A stretch of DNA of 11,111 nt from Verrucomicrobiota bacterium (GTDB lineage Bacteria; Verrucomicrobiota; Verrucomicrobiia; Limisphaerales; UBA1096). Of this stretch, positions 1 to 6,229 are shown in pieces. Location: contig JASLKI010000330.1 of assembly GCA_030747575.1 (NCBI GenBank), forward strand, positions 1 through 11,111, in the 5' to 3' direction. The translations under genes were made by a program, and so were the position numbers. The notes beneath the pieces were generated by a model that was given only the letters and a program-made list of their open reading frames with translations, was not told where the DNA came from and did no database searches. The number at the start of each line of letters is the position of its first letter. Within the stretch, counting starts at the first letter, position 1.

Positions 1-129
1 GGACAGCTCCTTTTTCATCCGGCGCGAGTCACAATGCGGACAACCCGGCAGCCGGGTTTCGCCGCTGGAACGAACCAGATGCTCACTCGTTTTTCGGCAC
101 TTCCCGCAGGTATATTCGTAAAGTGGCAT
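1..129 (-). CDS. FmdB-type zinc-ribbon protein (C-terminal part outside window)
   Basis: The frame starts at ATG 129-127 and runs off the left edge with 43 residues visible. It opens MPLYEYTCGKC, the standard start of the FmdB/CxxC_CxxC_SSSS putative regulatory protein family. Two zinc-knuckle pairs are visible: C8/C11 and C30/C33 (GCPHC). Family members are usually about 60-110 residues, so a low-complexity tail probably lies outside the window. Their molecular role is poorly known; a regulatory or zinc-binding function is by family only. It is the last visible gene of the aldolase-RidA-VOC operon, 12 bp after the VOC stop, with no clear Shine-Dalgarno. Confidence 0.85.
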   Translation of the reverse strand, partial: MPLYEYTCGKCRKTSEHLVRSSGETRLPGCPHCDSRRMKKELS

Positions 130-141
130 CGCCGGTGGGGA

Positions 142-525
142 TTAAATTTCCGGAGCATGGTCAGCGTCAACCACCTCGAAGATGTAGCCGTTGGGATCGC
201 GGAAAAAGAATCGCTCGAACGGGGTTTCGCGGATGGGGTCAATCAGTTCCGCGCCGCGCTTGGCCAAGCGCTCCTTCAATGCGGCAAAGCCGTCCGCCGG
301 ATACTCGACCGCGAAGTGGCGGCCAAACTCCCGCTCGAAATCGGATGGCTCAAAATCCGGCACGCGAAGCAGATGCAGTTCCTGCCCGGGCGCGATGCGC
401 AGCCAGGCCGCCTCGACGTCGATGTTGCCGGGGCGCTCGATCGGCTTCCAGCCAAGCGTCCCGGCGAAAAAGTCTCGCGACGCAATGACATCGCGCGTGG
501 CCAAGGTAAGGTGGGCAAAACTCAT
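142..525 (-). CDS. VOC-superfamily (glyoxalase/bleomycin-resistance fold) protein
   Basis: This 127-residue protein has two beta-alpha-beta-beta-beta modules. The first opens MSFAHLTLATRDV and continues to a FFAGTLGW turn; the second ends in the family signature FFRDPNGYIFEVVD. Candidate metal ligands or active-site residues are H5, H51, H70 and E117, the usual VOC positions. Length is typical for single-domain glyoxalase, fosfomycin-resistance or dioxygenase-like VOC proteins, so the substrate cannot be told. I chose ATG at 525-523; an in-frame TTG directly before it would add one residue. It begins 3 bp after the RidA stop, so it is probably translationally coupled. The operon suggests handling of a reactive carbonyl or sugar-derived intermediate, which is inference. 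Codons for E-R-L-A-K-R-G contain a perfect copy of the window's iterated palindrome. Confidence 0.85.
   Translation of the reverse strand: MSFAHLTLATRDVIASRDFFAGTLGWKPIERPGNIDVEAAWLRIAPGQELHLLRVPDFEPSDFEREFGRHFAVEYPADGFAALKERLAKRGAELIDPIRETPFERFFFRDPNGYIFEVVDADHAPEI
257..270. repeat. Iterated palindrome, perfect 14-mer (in VOC gene)
   Basis: CGCTTGGCCAAGCG; the symmetry extends to 16 bp (256-271). It is read as E-R-L-A-K-R in the VOC protein, in the linker before its last strands. Confidence 0.85.
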
Positions 526-528
526 CAA

Positions 529-1002
529 TCAGGAAATGGGGTAATCCTCAATCTCGGCGGTGACACAAATCTGCACGGCGGCGTTGAGCGGCATCTCGTC
601 GACGCCAATGGCCAAGCGGGCGTGGCTGCCGCGCTCGCCAAAGACGACGTTGAACAGTTCGGATGCGCCATTGAGCACCTGCGGGTGACCTCGAAAACCG
701 GGCGCAGTGTGTACGTAGCCGTCCACCTTCACGATGCGCCTCACTCGATCGAGGTCACCGGCCGCCGCCTTGATCTGAGCGATGGCGTTGATGGCGCATT
801 GGCGCGCCGCCTGGTAGCCCTGATCCTCAGTGATCTCCTCGCCGCACCGGCCGGCGAAGGCCATTTCCCCATCACGCCACGGCAGCTGGCCTGAAGTGAT
901 AACGAGATTGCCGGTGCGCATCCACGGCTCGTACGCGGCCACGGCCGGTGGAGGCGGTGGCAACTCGATGCCAAGCTCGGTTAGTTTTGATTCAATGCTC
1001 AT
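529..1002 (-). CDS. RidA (YjgF/YER057c/UK114) family protein
   Basis: This 157-residue protein has the longer Rid layout: an N-terminal helix (MSIESKLTELG), a proline run at 15-19, then TGNLVITSGQLP, a central helix with AARQCAINAIA, VRRIVKVDGYV, and a C-terminal segment with VLNGASELF and SHARLAIGV. R129, in the ARLAIG segment, matches the conserved Rid arginine that binds the substrate carboxylate. The Glu common in the following V-E-[IV] strand is Gln144 here. Rid proteins hydrolyse reactive enamine/imine intermediates such as 2-aminoacrylate; whether this one does is untested. The start is ATG 1002-1000, whose ATGA overlaps the aldolase stop, giving translational coupling. An upstream in-frame extension of 100 codons lies inside the aldolase gene and is rejected. 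Confidence 0.9.
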   Translation of the reverse strand: MSIESKLTELGIELPPPPPAVAAYEPWMRTGNLVITSGQLPWRDGEMAFAGRCGEEITEDQGYQAARQCAINAIAQIKAAAGDLDRVRRIVKVDGYVHTAPGFRGHPQVLNGASELFNVVFGERGSHARLAIGVDEMPLNAAVQICVTAEIEDYPIS

Positions 1003-1778
1003 GAGAAAAATTTTGGGAAGGCGGACTTGGTCGCGGCGATGCCCCGGTTGATGTAGTCTAGGTCGCCGGCGATGCTGAACAGTTGGCAGCCCAACTCGCG
1101 GCACTTGAGCGCGAACTCCTCCGTCCGGGAGAGAGCTCCCCATGGTTTTCCGTTGGCCTTGGCCGCAGCGGCGATGCGCTCGATGGCGCCCAGCACGTGC
1201 GGATCCATCGGGTTGCCCGGCTTGCCGAGATTGTTGGAAAGATCGCTTGGGCCGACGAACAAACAATCGACGCCCTCCACCGCCGCGATGCCCTCGACGC
1301 ACTCGACCGCCTCGGCGGTCTCGATCTGGATTACGGTCCAGCGGTCGCGGTTGCAGTCGGCGACGTGCTCGGGCGCCGGCTTAGAACCGAACTCCGCCTC
1401 GAAGTTGCCGAGGAACATGCCTCGCTCGCCAACCGGGTGATACTTCATCCAGCGCACCGCCTGCTCGACCTCGGCAACGCTGCGAACCTGCGCCATCATG
1501 ATGCCGCTCGCCCCGCCCTCCATCGGGCGCATCACCGTGGCGTAATCGGTCGGAGCCACCCGCGCAAAGGCATCCAGCCCGGCAGCGCGGCAGGCCAACA
1601 GGAGCAACTCCAGTTCCTGATTGGGCAGCCCGGAGTGCTCCTGATCAATCCATACGCCATCGAGATTGCCGAACTTTCCGGCGACTTCTATAAGTTTCGG
1701 ACTCGGGAAGGCGCTGATCGCCATCACGCAAACCTCCTGTCCCCCGGCCATTTTTTGCTTAAGCGTCTTGATGGGCAT
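999..1778 (-). CDS. HpcH/HpaI family aldolase (2-keto-3-deoxy acid type)
   Basis: This 259-residue TIM-barrel class II aldolase is the family's normal length. The HpaI-type active site is complete: H48 in WIDQEHSG, R73 in FARVAP, metal ligand E153 in VIQIETAEA, and metal ligand D179 in LFVGPSDLS. Relatives reversibly cleave 2-keto-4-hydroxy acids (for example 4-hydroxy-2-oxoheptanedioate or 2-keto-3-deoxy-L-rhamnonate) to pyruvate plus an aldehyde. The exact substrate is not readable here. I chose ATG 1778-1776 because residues 1-18 align with the conserved first helix and strand. A strong AGGAGG at 1738-1733, 8 nt before Met19, makes an internal start possible. It is the first gene of the operon with RidA, VOC and FmdB. 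The sugar importer beyond the DUF1028 gene hints at sugar-acid catabolism, as inference. Confidence 0.9.
   Translation of the reverse strand: MPIKTLKQKMAGGQEVCVMAISAFPSPKLIEVAGKFGNLDGVWIDQEHSGLPNQELELLLLACRAAGLDAFARVAPTDYATVMRPMEGGASGIMMAQVRSVAEVEQAVRWMKYHPVGERGMFLGNFEAEFGSKPAPEHVADCNRDRWTVIQIETAEAVECVEGIAAVEGVDCLFVGPSDLSNNLGKPGNPMDPHVLGAIERIAAAAKANGKPWGALSRTEEFALKCRELGCQLFSIAGDLDYINRGIAATKSAFPKFFS
1733..1738 (-). promoter_or_regulatory. Strong Shine-Dalgarno-like AGGAGG inside the aldolase 5' end
   Basis: On the minus strand AGGAGG lies 8 nt before the ATG of aldolase Met19 (1724-1722). The start at 1778 has no recognisable Shine-Dalgarno. Family alignment still favours 1778, because starting at Met19 would remove the first helix and cut the first beta strand. 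This site is therefore either an internal start signal or chance. Confidence 0.4.
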
Positions 1779-1884
1779 CAGCCCGGGGAAGATAAAAGCC
1801 GCGCTCCCGGAACACAAGCCACCCGCTTGGCCAAGCGCGGATTCGGGATCGATCCATTTTGGCGGCGAGGATAGTATCAACGGC
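1779..1884. promoter_or_regulatory. Divergent intergenic region with an iterated palindrome
   Basis: This 106 bp separates the divergent aldolase (minus) and DUF1028 (plus) genes and must hold promoters for both. I could not identify convincing -35/-10 pairs. A perfect CGCTTGGCCAAGCG palindrome sits near its middle (1824-1837), where a shared operator could lie. The same motif occurs inside genes, so an operator role is only a possibility. Confidence 0.4.
1824..1837. repeat. Iterated palindrome, perfect 14-mer (intergenic)
   Basis: CGCTTGGCCAAGCG in the middle of the divergent aldolase/DUF1028 intergenic region. This copy is free of coding constraint yet keeps the full perfect form. Confidence 0.85.
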
Positions 1885-2655
1885 GTGAACCGGATCAACC
1901 AGCGTACATTCATCAAGCGCACCGGCCAGGGGCTGGCCGGCTTGGCCGTCGCACCGGTCGCCTTGGCCAAGCCGAAAGCCAAGCCGGTGGCAACGTTCTC
2001 GATCGTGGGCTTCGACCCGCTCACCGGCGACCTCGGCGTGGCGGTACAGAGCAAGTTTTTTGCGGTCGGCAGCGTGGTGCCGTGGGCCAAGGCCGGGGTC
2101 GGCGCCATTGCCACCCAATCGTACGCCAACGTGACCTACGGTCCCGGCGGTCTCGAACTCCTGGCCAAGGGCAAGTCAGCCAGGGAAACGGTCGAAACGC
2201 TAACCTCGGCGGATGGAAACAAACAGCGGCGGCAACTCGGCATCGTCGATGCCAAGGGCAACAGCGCGTCGTTCACCGGCAGCGGCTGTCACCCATGGGC
2301 CGGGCACATCGAGAAGTCTAATTTCTGCGCGCAGGGAAATATTCTCACCGGCAAGGAAGTCGTGGACACCATGGCCTCCAGCTTCAAGCAATTGAAAAAA
2401 CAGGCCAAAGGCGGACTGTGCGACTGGCTGGTTGATGCGTTGACGGCGGGGCAGGACGCCGGTGGCGACTCGCGCGGCCGGCAATCGGCCGCCCTGCTCG
2501 TGGTACGAAAGAAGGGCGGCTACGGTGGAGTCAATGACCGATTCATCGACCTCCGCGTGGACGATCACAAAACACCGATCGTGGAGTTACGCCGCCTGTT
2601 GCAATTACACAAAAATCTCTTCAAACGAGCCCACGCTAATCCACCGAAAGGGTAA
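1885..2655 (+). CDS. DUF1028 family protein (Ntn-hydrolase-like), probably exported
   Basis: This 256-residue protein, counted from GTG 1885, has the typical DUF1028 core: TFSIVGFDPLTGDLGVAVQS at 37-56, then VVPWAKAGVGAIATQSYAN, GPGGLELL, LGIVDAKGNSASFTGSGCHPW and a QGNIL segment. The C-terminal part, LLVVRKKGGYGG...FIDLRVDDH, is also conserved. Function is unknown; the fold is assigned to the Ntn-hydrolase group, and Thr37 would be the candidate N-terminal nucleophile if processed. Ahead of the core is a signal-like stretch, QRTFIKRTG followed by GLAGLAVAPVALA, close to a Tat signal but with Gln-Arg in place of Arg-Arg. Cleavage after Ala28 is plausible. The start is uncertain: no ATG fits without overlapping the aldolase, and only a weak GAGG lies 14 nt upstream. 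It converges on the permease gene. Confidence 0.85.
   Translation: MNRINQRTFIKRTGQGLAGLAVAPVALAKPKAKPVATFSIVGFDPLTGDLGVAVQSKFFAVGSVVPWAKAGVGAIATQSYANVTYGPGGLELLAKGKSARETVETLTSADGNKQRRQLGIVDAKGNSASFTGSGCHPWAGHIEKSNFCAQGNILTGKEVVDTMASSFKQLKKQAKGGLCDWLVDALTAGQDAGGDSRGRQSAALLVVRKKGGYGGVNDRFIDLRVDDHKTPIVELRRLLQLHKNLFKRAHANPPKG
1962..1971. repeat. Iterated palindrome, 10-mer core (in DUF1028 gene)
   Basis: CTTGGCCAAG, read as A-L-A-K-P at the end of the putative signal peptide. Confidence 0.6.
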
Positions 2656-2697
2656 AAAGGTAGTAGGGACGGTTATCCCCAACCATCCGTTGTTATA
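2656..2697 (-). terminator. Possible weak terminator of the sugar ABC operon
   Basis: In the 42-bp gap between convergent stops, the minus strand can form a hairpin at 2688-2667: GGATGGTT, a 6-nt loop, then AACCGTCC, with one G-U pair. A T5 run follows, but about 8 nt after the stem rather than directly. The match to an intrinsic terminator is therefore imperfect. Confidence 0.35.
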
Positions 2698-3657
2698 CTA
2701 TTTTGCGGCTCGGCGCTTGGCCACCACGCGCTTAATGATCTCGTCGGTAGAGACGCCGCAAAGGATGACCATGCCGATGATGGCATACTCGAGGTGGGTG
2801 GAGATGCCGAGCAGGTTGATGGAGTTTCGCAGCAGGCGAATGACCGCCGCGGCGATGATCACTCCGAGGATGGTTCCCTGCCCTCCGCGCAGACTGCACC
2901 CTCCCAGCACGGCTGCGGCGATAGCGTAGAGTTCGTAAAACTCACCGGTCTGAGCTGGTTGCACGGAGTCCAACTCGTAAGCAAACAGAAGCCCGGATAG
3001 TCCAGCCAAAAAAGAGCAGATCACATAGGCGGTGATCTTCAATCGGTCGGTCCCGATGCCGCTATACCGGGCGCCTTTCTCGTTGTTGCCAAGGGCCAAC
3101 AAATATCGCCCCCAGATGGTTCGATTGAGAAAAATCGCGGCCAAAACAGCCACGACCACCAGGAAGAAAAACGGCGCGGGCAAACCGAATGAGCCGATGG
3201 CGAGTTTGCCACTGAACAGCGAGTTCAGCGTCGCCGTGTCGCCGTAGCCCATGCTCTGGTTGTCGGTAGCCCAGCGGGAAATGCCACGGTAAAACAGCAG
3301 CCCGCAAAGCGTCACCACGAACGGCTGCAGTTTCATCTTGGTGACCAGTAGGCCGTGAACCAAGCCGATACCCAGCGAAAGGCCGATCAACACAAGTACA
3401 GCCACCAACGGATCCCACGCACTCTTGACCATAAGCGCCATCAGCGATGCCACGAGACCAATCACCGATCCGATAGACAGATCGATCCCGCCGGTGATGA
3501 TTACAAACGCCACACCGATGCCCATGATGGCGTAGAGGCTGGACCACTTGAGCAGGTTTTGGAGGTTGTATGCACTCAGGAAGTTTTCGTTACTCAACGC
3601 CGTGAAACCAAAAATAAAAATGAACAAGCCCAGAATTCCGAGTATGTTTTTATTCAT
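2698..3657 (-). CDS. Sugar ABC transporter permease (RbsC/MglC type)
   Basis: This 319-residue polytopic inner-membrane protein of the branched-chain/ribose permease family (BPD_transp_2) has about 8-10 hydrophobic segments. The first is ILGILGLFIFIFGFTAL near the N-terminus. Family hallmarks are visible: the FVIITGGIDLSIGS segment after the second hydrophobic stretch, and the ATPase-coupling loop region AAAVLGGCSLRGGQGTILG near the C-terminus. It would form the homodimeric channel for the ATPase encoded just upstream. The start ATG 3657-3655 follows the ATPase stop by 10 bp with no clear Shine-Dalgarno, so translation is probably coupled. It is the last gene of the importer operon. The substrate is probably a monosaccharide, but sequence alone cannot say which. 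Confidence 0.93.
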   Translation of the reverse strand: MNKNILGILGLFIFIFGFTALSNENFLSAYNLQNLLKWSSLYAIMGIGVAFVIITGGIDLSIGSVIGLVASLMALMVKSAWDPLVAVLVLIGLSLGIGLVHGLLVTKMKLQPFVVTLCGLLFYRGISRWATDNQSMGYGDTATLNSLFSGKLAIGSFGLPAPFFFLVVVAVLAAIFLNRTIWGRYLLALGNNEKGARYSGIGTDRLKITAYVICSFLAGLSGLLFAYELDSVQPAQTGEFYELYAIAAAVLGGCSLRGGQGTILGVIIAAAVIRLLRNSINLLGISTHLEYAIIGMVILCGVSTDEIIKRVVAKRRAAK

Positions 3658-3667
3658 GATGATCGGG

Positions 3668-5176
3668 TCAGGCGGCGGCCTTGTTTCCGGTGGCCAATTG
3701 CATTACGGCTTCTTCGCTGAGTTGATCGCGAGCGAGTTCGCCGGTGATGACGCCCTCGTGCATGACCAGCGCTCGGTCGGCCATGCCGAGCACCTCCTCC
3801 ATTTCGCTGGAGACAAATAAAATCGCCACGCCGCCGGCGGCCAGTTCCTCCATCAACCTGTAAATTTCCTGTTTCGAGCCGACATCGATGCCCCGAGTCG
3901 GCTCGTCAAGCAGCAGCAGGCGCGGCTTCATCGCGAGCCACTTGCCGAGAACCACCTTCTGCTGGTTCCCGCCGGATAGATACTGGACGACCTGCTCCAA
4001 TCCGGGCGTCTTGATGTCCATCTTTTTCACCATCTCGGTGGCCACCTCGATCTCCGCGCCGAAATCAATTGCACCGGCTTTCTGGTCCATGCGAAGTCGC
4101 GGGAGGCTGGCATTCTCACGGACACTCATCTCGAGAATGAGCCCGTGTTGTTTGCGATCCTCCGGCGCAAGGACGATGCCGAACTGGATCGCCTCAAGGG
4201 GTGTCTTGGGGTGGACCACTTTGCCGGCGATCTTCAGAGTTCCGCCAACAGCCGGGGTGACTCCGAACAACGTCTCGAGGAGCTCGGTGCGCCCTGCGCC
4301 AACCAGCCCGGCTATGCCGACAATCTCGCCTTCGCGAACCGAAAAGGACAAACCGATTCGGGGATGCGCCGGCGTTCTCAGGTTTTCGGCCTCGATCACC
4401 ACACTACCCGGTTCGGTCGTGTTGCGCTGATAGAATTGCGAGAGATCGCGACCGACCATCAGCTTGACCATGGCGTTGTGGCTGATCTGCTCCCTGGCCA
4501 GTTCGCCGGCATTTTCGCCATCGCGCAGGACGACGACCCGGTCCGCGAGCACCATCACCTCACCCAACCGGTGGGAAATGTAAATGATACTGATCCCCTG
4601 CGAGCGCAGATCGTGAACGACCTTGAAAAGCGTCTCGCTCTCAGTCTGCGAAAGGCTGGAAGTCGGCTCGTCCATGATGATGATCCGCGCGTCGACCGAC
4701 AGTGCCTTGGCGATCTCCACCAACTGCTGATGGCCGATCGTGAGATCCGCCACAAGAGTGTCGGTGGGGAAATCCAGCCCAACGCGCTTGAGGTGGCCAG
4801 CGGCCTTGGCGTGGATTTGTCCGCTATCGATGAAGCCGGCCGTGTGCGGCTCGATGCCGAGAAAAATATTTGCTGCGATGTCAAGGTTGCCGGCGAGGTT
4901 CAGCTCCTGGTGAATCAGCGCGATGCCGTGGGCCTGCGCGTCCCGCACGGATTGAATCCGAACCTCCCTGCCCTCGATCCGGATGGTTCCCGCGTTCGGT
5001 GTGTGCACCCCGGCGAGGATTTTCATCAGTGTGCTTTTGCCGGCACCGTTTTCGCCGACCACCGCCAGTACCTCACCCCGGTTCAGAGTAAGATCGACGT
5101 TGTGAAGTGCGCGGACGCCCGGAAACTGTTTCTCTAGAGCCGTGACATCGAGGAGCGGTGTTTGAGCAACCTCCAT
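3668..5176 (-). CDS. Sugar ABC transporter ATP-binding protein, two fused nucleotide-binding domains (RbsA/MglA type)
   Basis: This 502-residue protein has two ABC domains, the normal size for RbsA/MglA. Domain 1 has Walker A GENGAGKST at 41-49, a Q-loop IHQEL at 88-92, signature LTIGHQQ near 145-151, Walker B IIIMDEP at 165-171 and H-loop His202. Domain 2 has the degenerate Walker A GLVGAGRTE typical of this family, an intact signature LSGGNQQKV and Walker B LLLLDEPTRGIDVGS. It energises import through the permease encoded next. I chose ATG 5176-5174 because it overlaps the binding-protein stop by one base (TAATG) and begins MEVAQTPLLDV, the usual N-terminus. The frame stays open upstream for 58 codons inside the neighbour and that part is not used. 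Confidence 0.95.
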   Translation of the reverse strand: MEVAQTPLLDVTALEKQFPGVRALHNVDLTLNRGEVLAVVGENGAGKSTLMKILAGVHTPNAGTIRIEGREVRIQSVRDAQAHGIALIHQELNLAGNLDIAANIFLGIEPHTAGFIDSGQIHAKAAGHLKRVGLDFPTDTLVADLTIGHQQLVEIAKALSVDARIIIMDEPTSSLSQTESETLFKVVHDLRSQGISIIYISHRLGEVMVLADRVVVLRDGENAGELAREQISHNAMVKLMVGRDLSQFYQRNTTEPGSVVIEAENLRTPAHPRIGLSFSVREGEIVGIAGLVGAGRTELLETLFGVTPAVGGTLKIAGKVVHPKTPLEAIQFGIVLAPEDRKQHGLILEMSVRENASLPRLRMDQKAGAIDFGAEIEVATEMVKKMDIKTPGLEQVVQYLSGGNQQKVVLGKWLAMKPRLLLLDEPTRGIDVGSKQEIYRLMEELAAGGVAILFVSSEMEEVLGMADRALVMHEGVITGELARDQLSEEAVMQLATGNKAAA

Positions 5177-6204
5177 TATTTCTGGGCACCCAACTCGGCC
5201 ATCTTCCTTTTCTCGGCCCAGAACTCGTCGACATTTTCCCTCGTAATGATTCTGTAGCCAACGTCGATAAACTTGTTTTCGGGGATCACCGAGGTATCGC
5301 CATCGACCAGCGCCTTGAGCACGCGCACCGACTCGTAGCCGTACTTCCACGGCTGCTGACTGATGGTGCCGTGGGCGTTGCCGTCCTTGATCGCCTGCAA
5401 CAGTTCATCCGCCTCGTCGAAGCCGCACACTTTTATCTGGCCAAGCTTGCCGGCCTCCTTGATGGCCTCGAGGCACCTCGGTGGGTTGTAGGCGAACAGC
5501 CCTACCATGCAAGCCAGCTTCGGATGCTTGGTGATGGCGTCCTCGGCGTTGGACTTGGCGGTGTCCATGACGAAGTTATCCGTGCGGGTGTCGAGCACCG
5601 TGTACTTGTCTCCCTTAAACACCTTGGACACTTCGTCGAACTTCACTTGGCCAAGCGTTTGATGCGGGCGCTCCAGTAGCTCGTCAATGACGCCCTGCCG
5701 GCGCTGCCGAGCGTTGAGCTGCTCCAGTCGGCCGACAAAAATCATCACCTCGCCTCCATCCGGGATCGCCGCCTTGACCAGTTGGCCAAGCGCGCGACCC
5801 GCCTTGTAATTATCGGTGCCAATGTATAGCAACCGATCGCTCTTGGGTGCATCCGCATCATGAGTGACCAGCACAGTCTGCTTGGCAGCTTCATTGAGGA
5901 AAGGTGTCTGATTCTCAGCATCGACAGGGCTAACAGCCATACCCTTGATGCCCTTGGCCAGGAGCGTTTCCATTATGCTTTTTTGGTCGGCCAAGCCCTT
6001 GGTTGGCATGTGGATCTCGCACCGAACGCCAAATTTCTTCTCCGCCTGGTGCACTCCCGCCGCGCAGAGATCCCAGAACGGATCGATGCCGTTGGTCACG
6101 TAGGCGATAGTGGCGTCTCCGCCGCCGCTTGAGGTTTTCGGCGAACACGCCACCGCGACTACCAAGGCGGTTGCCGCTGTCCAAAGGGTTACTTTTTTTA
6201 TCAT
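5176..6204 (-). CDS. Sugar ABC transporter substrate-binding lipoprotein (RbsB/periplasmic-binding-protein-4 type)
   Basis: This 342-residue protein opens with a signal sequence (MIKKVTLWTAATALVV) and a lipobox AVAC with Cys20, so it is probably membrane-anchored through a lipidated Cys. The mature part starts ATIAYVTNGIDPFWDL and follows the two-lobe RbsB-like fold: KSIMETLLAKGIKGMAVSP, VTHDADAP, IGTDNYKAGRALG, NARQRRQGVIDEL and CGFDEADELLQAIKDG are typical segments. It would capture a sugar or related ligand and deliver it to the permease. It is the first gene of the importer proper, 25 bp after the SDR stop. No Shine-Dalgarno is visible; a C10 run fills part of that gap. Three L-G-Q tripeptides are encoded by full or partial copies of the iterated palindrome. 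Confidence 0.93.
   Translation of the reverse strand: MIKKVTLWTAATALVVAVACSPKTSSGGGDATIAYVTNGIDPFWDLCAAGVHQAEKKFGVRCEIHMPTKGLADQKSIMETLLAKGIKGMAVSPVDAENQTPFLNEAAKQTVLVTHDADAPKSDRLLYIGTDNYKAGRALGQLVKAAIPDGGEVMIFVGRLEQLNARQRRQGVIDELLERPHQTLGQVKFDEVSKVFKGDKYTVLDTRTDNFVMDTAKSNAEDAITKHPKLACMVGLFAYNPPRCLEAIKEAGKLGQIKVCGFDEADELLQAIKDGNAHGTISQQPWKYGYESVRVLKALVDGDTSVIPENKFIDVGYRIITRENVDEFWAEKRKMAELGAQK
5644..5657. repeat. Iterated palindrome, 13 of 14 match (in binding-protein gene)
   Basis: CACTTGGCCAAGCG on the plus strand; read on the minus strand as T-L-G-Q-V. Confidence 0.65.
5779..5792. repeat. Iterated palindrome, 12 of 14 match (in binding-protein gene)
   Basis: CAGTTGGCCAAGCG; read on the minus strand as A-L-G-Q-L. 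It is the second octamer copy in the same gene, 122 bp from the other. Confidence 0.6.
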
Positions 6205-6229
6205 ATTTATATGGGGGGGGGGTGAAAAA
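6205..6229 (-). other. SDR to binding-protein gap with a 10-base C/G homopolymer
   Basis: The 25-bp gap in front of the binding-protein gene holds ten consecutive G on the plus strand (6213-6222), which read as C10 in the transcript. It lies 8 nt before the start codon, where a Shine-Dalgarno would be expected. Its length should be treated with caution because homopolymers are prone to sequencing error. Confidence 0.6.

Noticed and set aside
34..894. Long plus-strand open frame of 286 codons
   Set aside because: It lies antisense to the VOC and RidA genes, which have clear family motifs; the frame is a by-product of high GC and has no recognisable domain.
1003..1302. Upstream extension of the RidA frame by 100 codons
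   Set aside because: It is inside the aldolase gene in another frame; the ATGA overlap gives a natural start at 1002.
1779..2129. Upstream extension of the aldolase by 117 codons
   Set aside because: It overlaps the DUF1028 gene on the other strand and adds residues unlike any aldolase; the start at 1778 gives the normal family length.
4145..5137. Plus-strand open frame of 330 codons
   Set aside because: Antisense to the sugar ATPase, whose Walker, signature and H-loop motifs are all in the minus-strand frame.
5177..5350. Upstream extension of the sugar ATPase by 58 codons
   Set aside because: It lies inside the binding-protein gene; TAATG coupling and the usual N-terminus fix the start at 5176.
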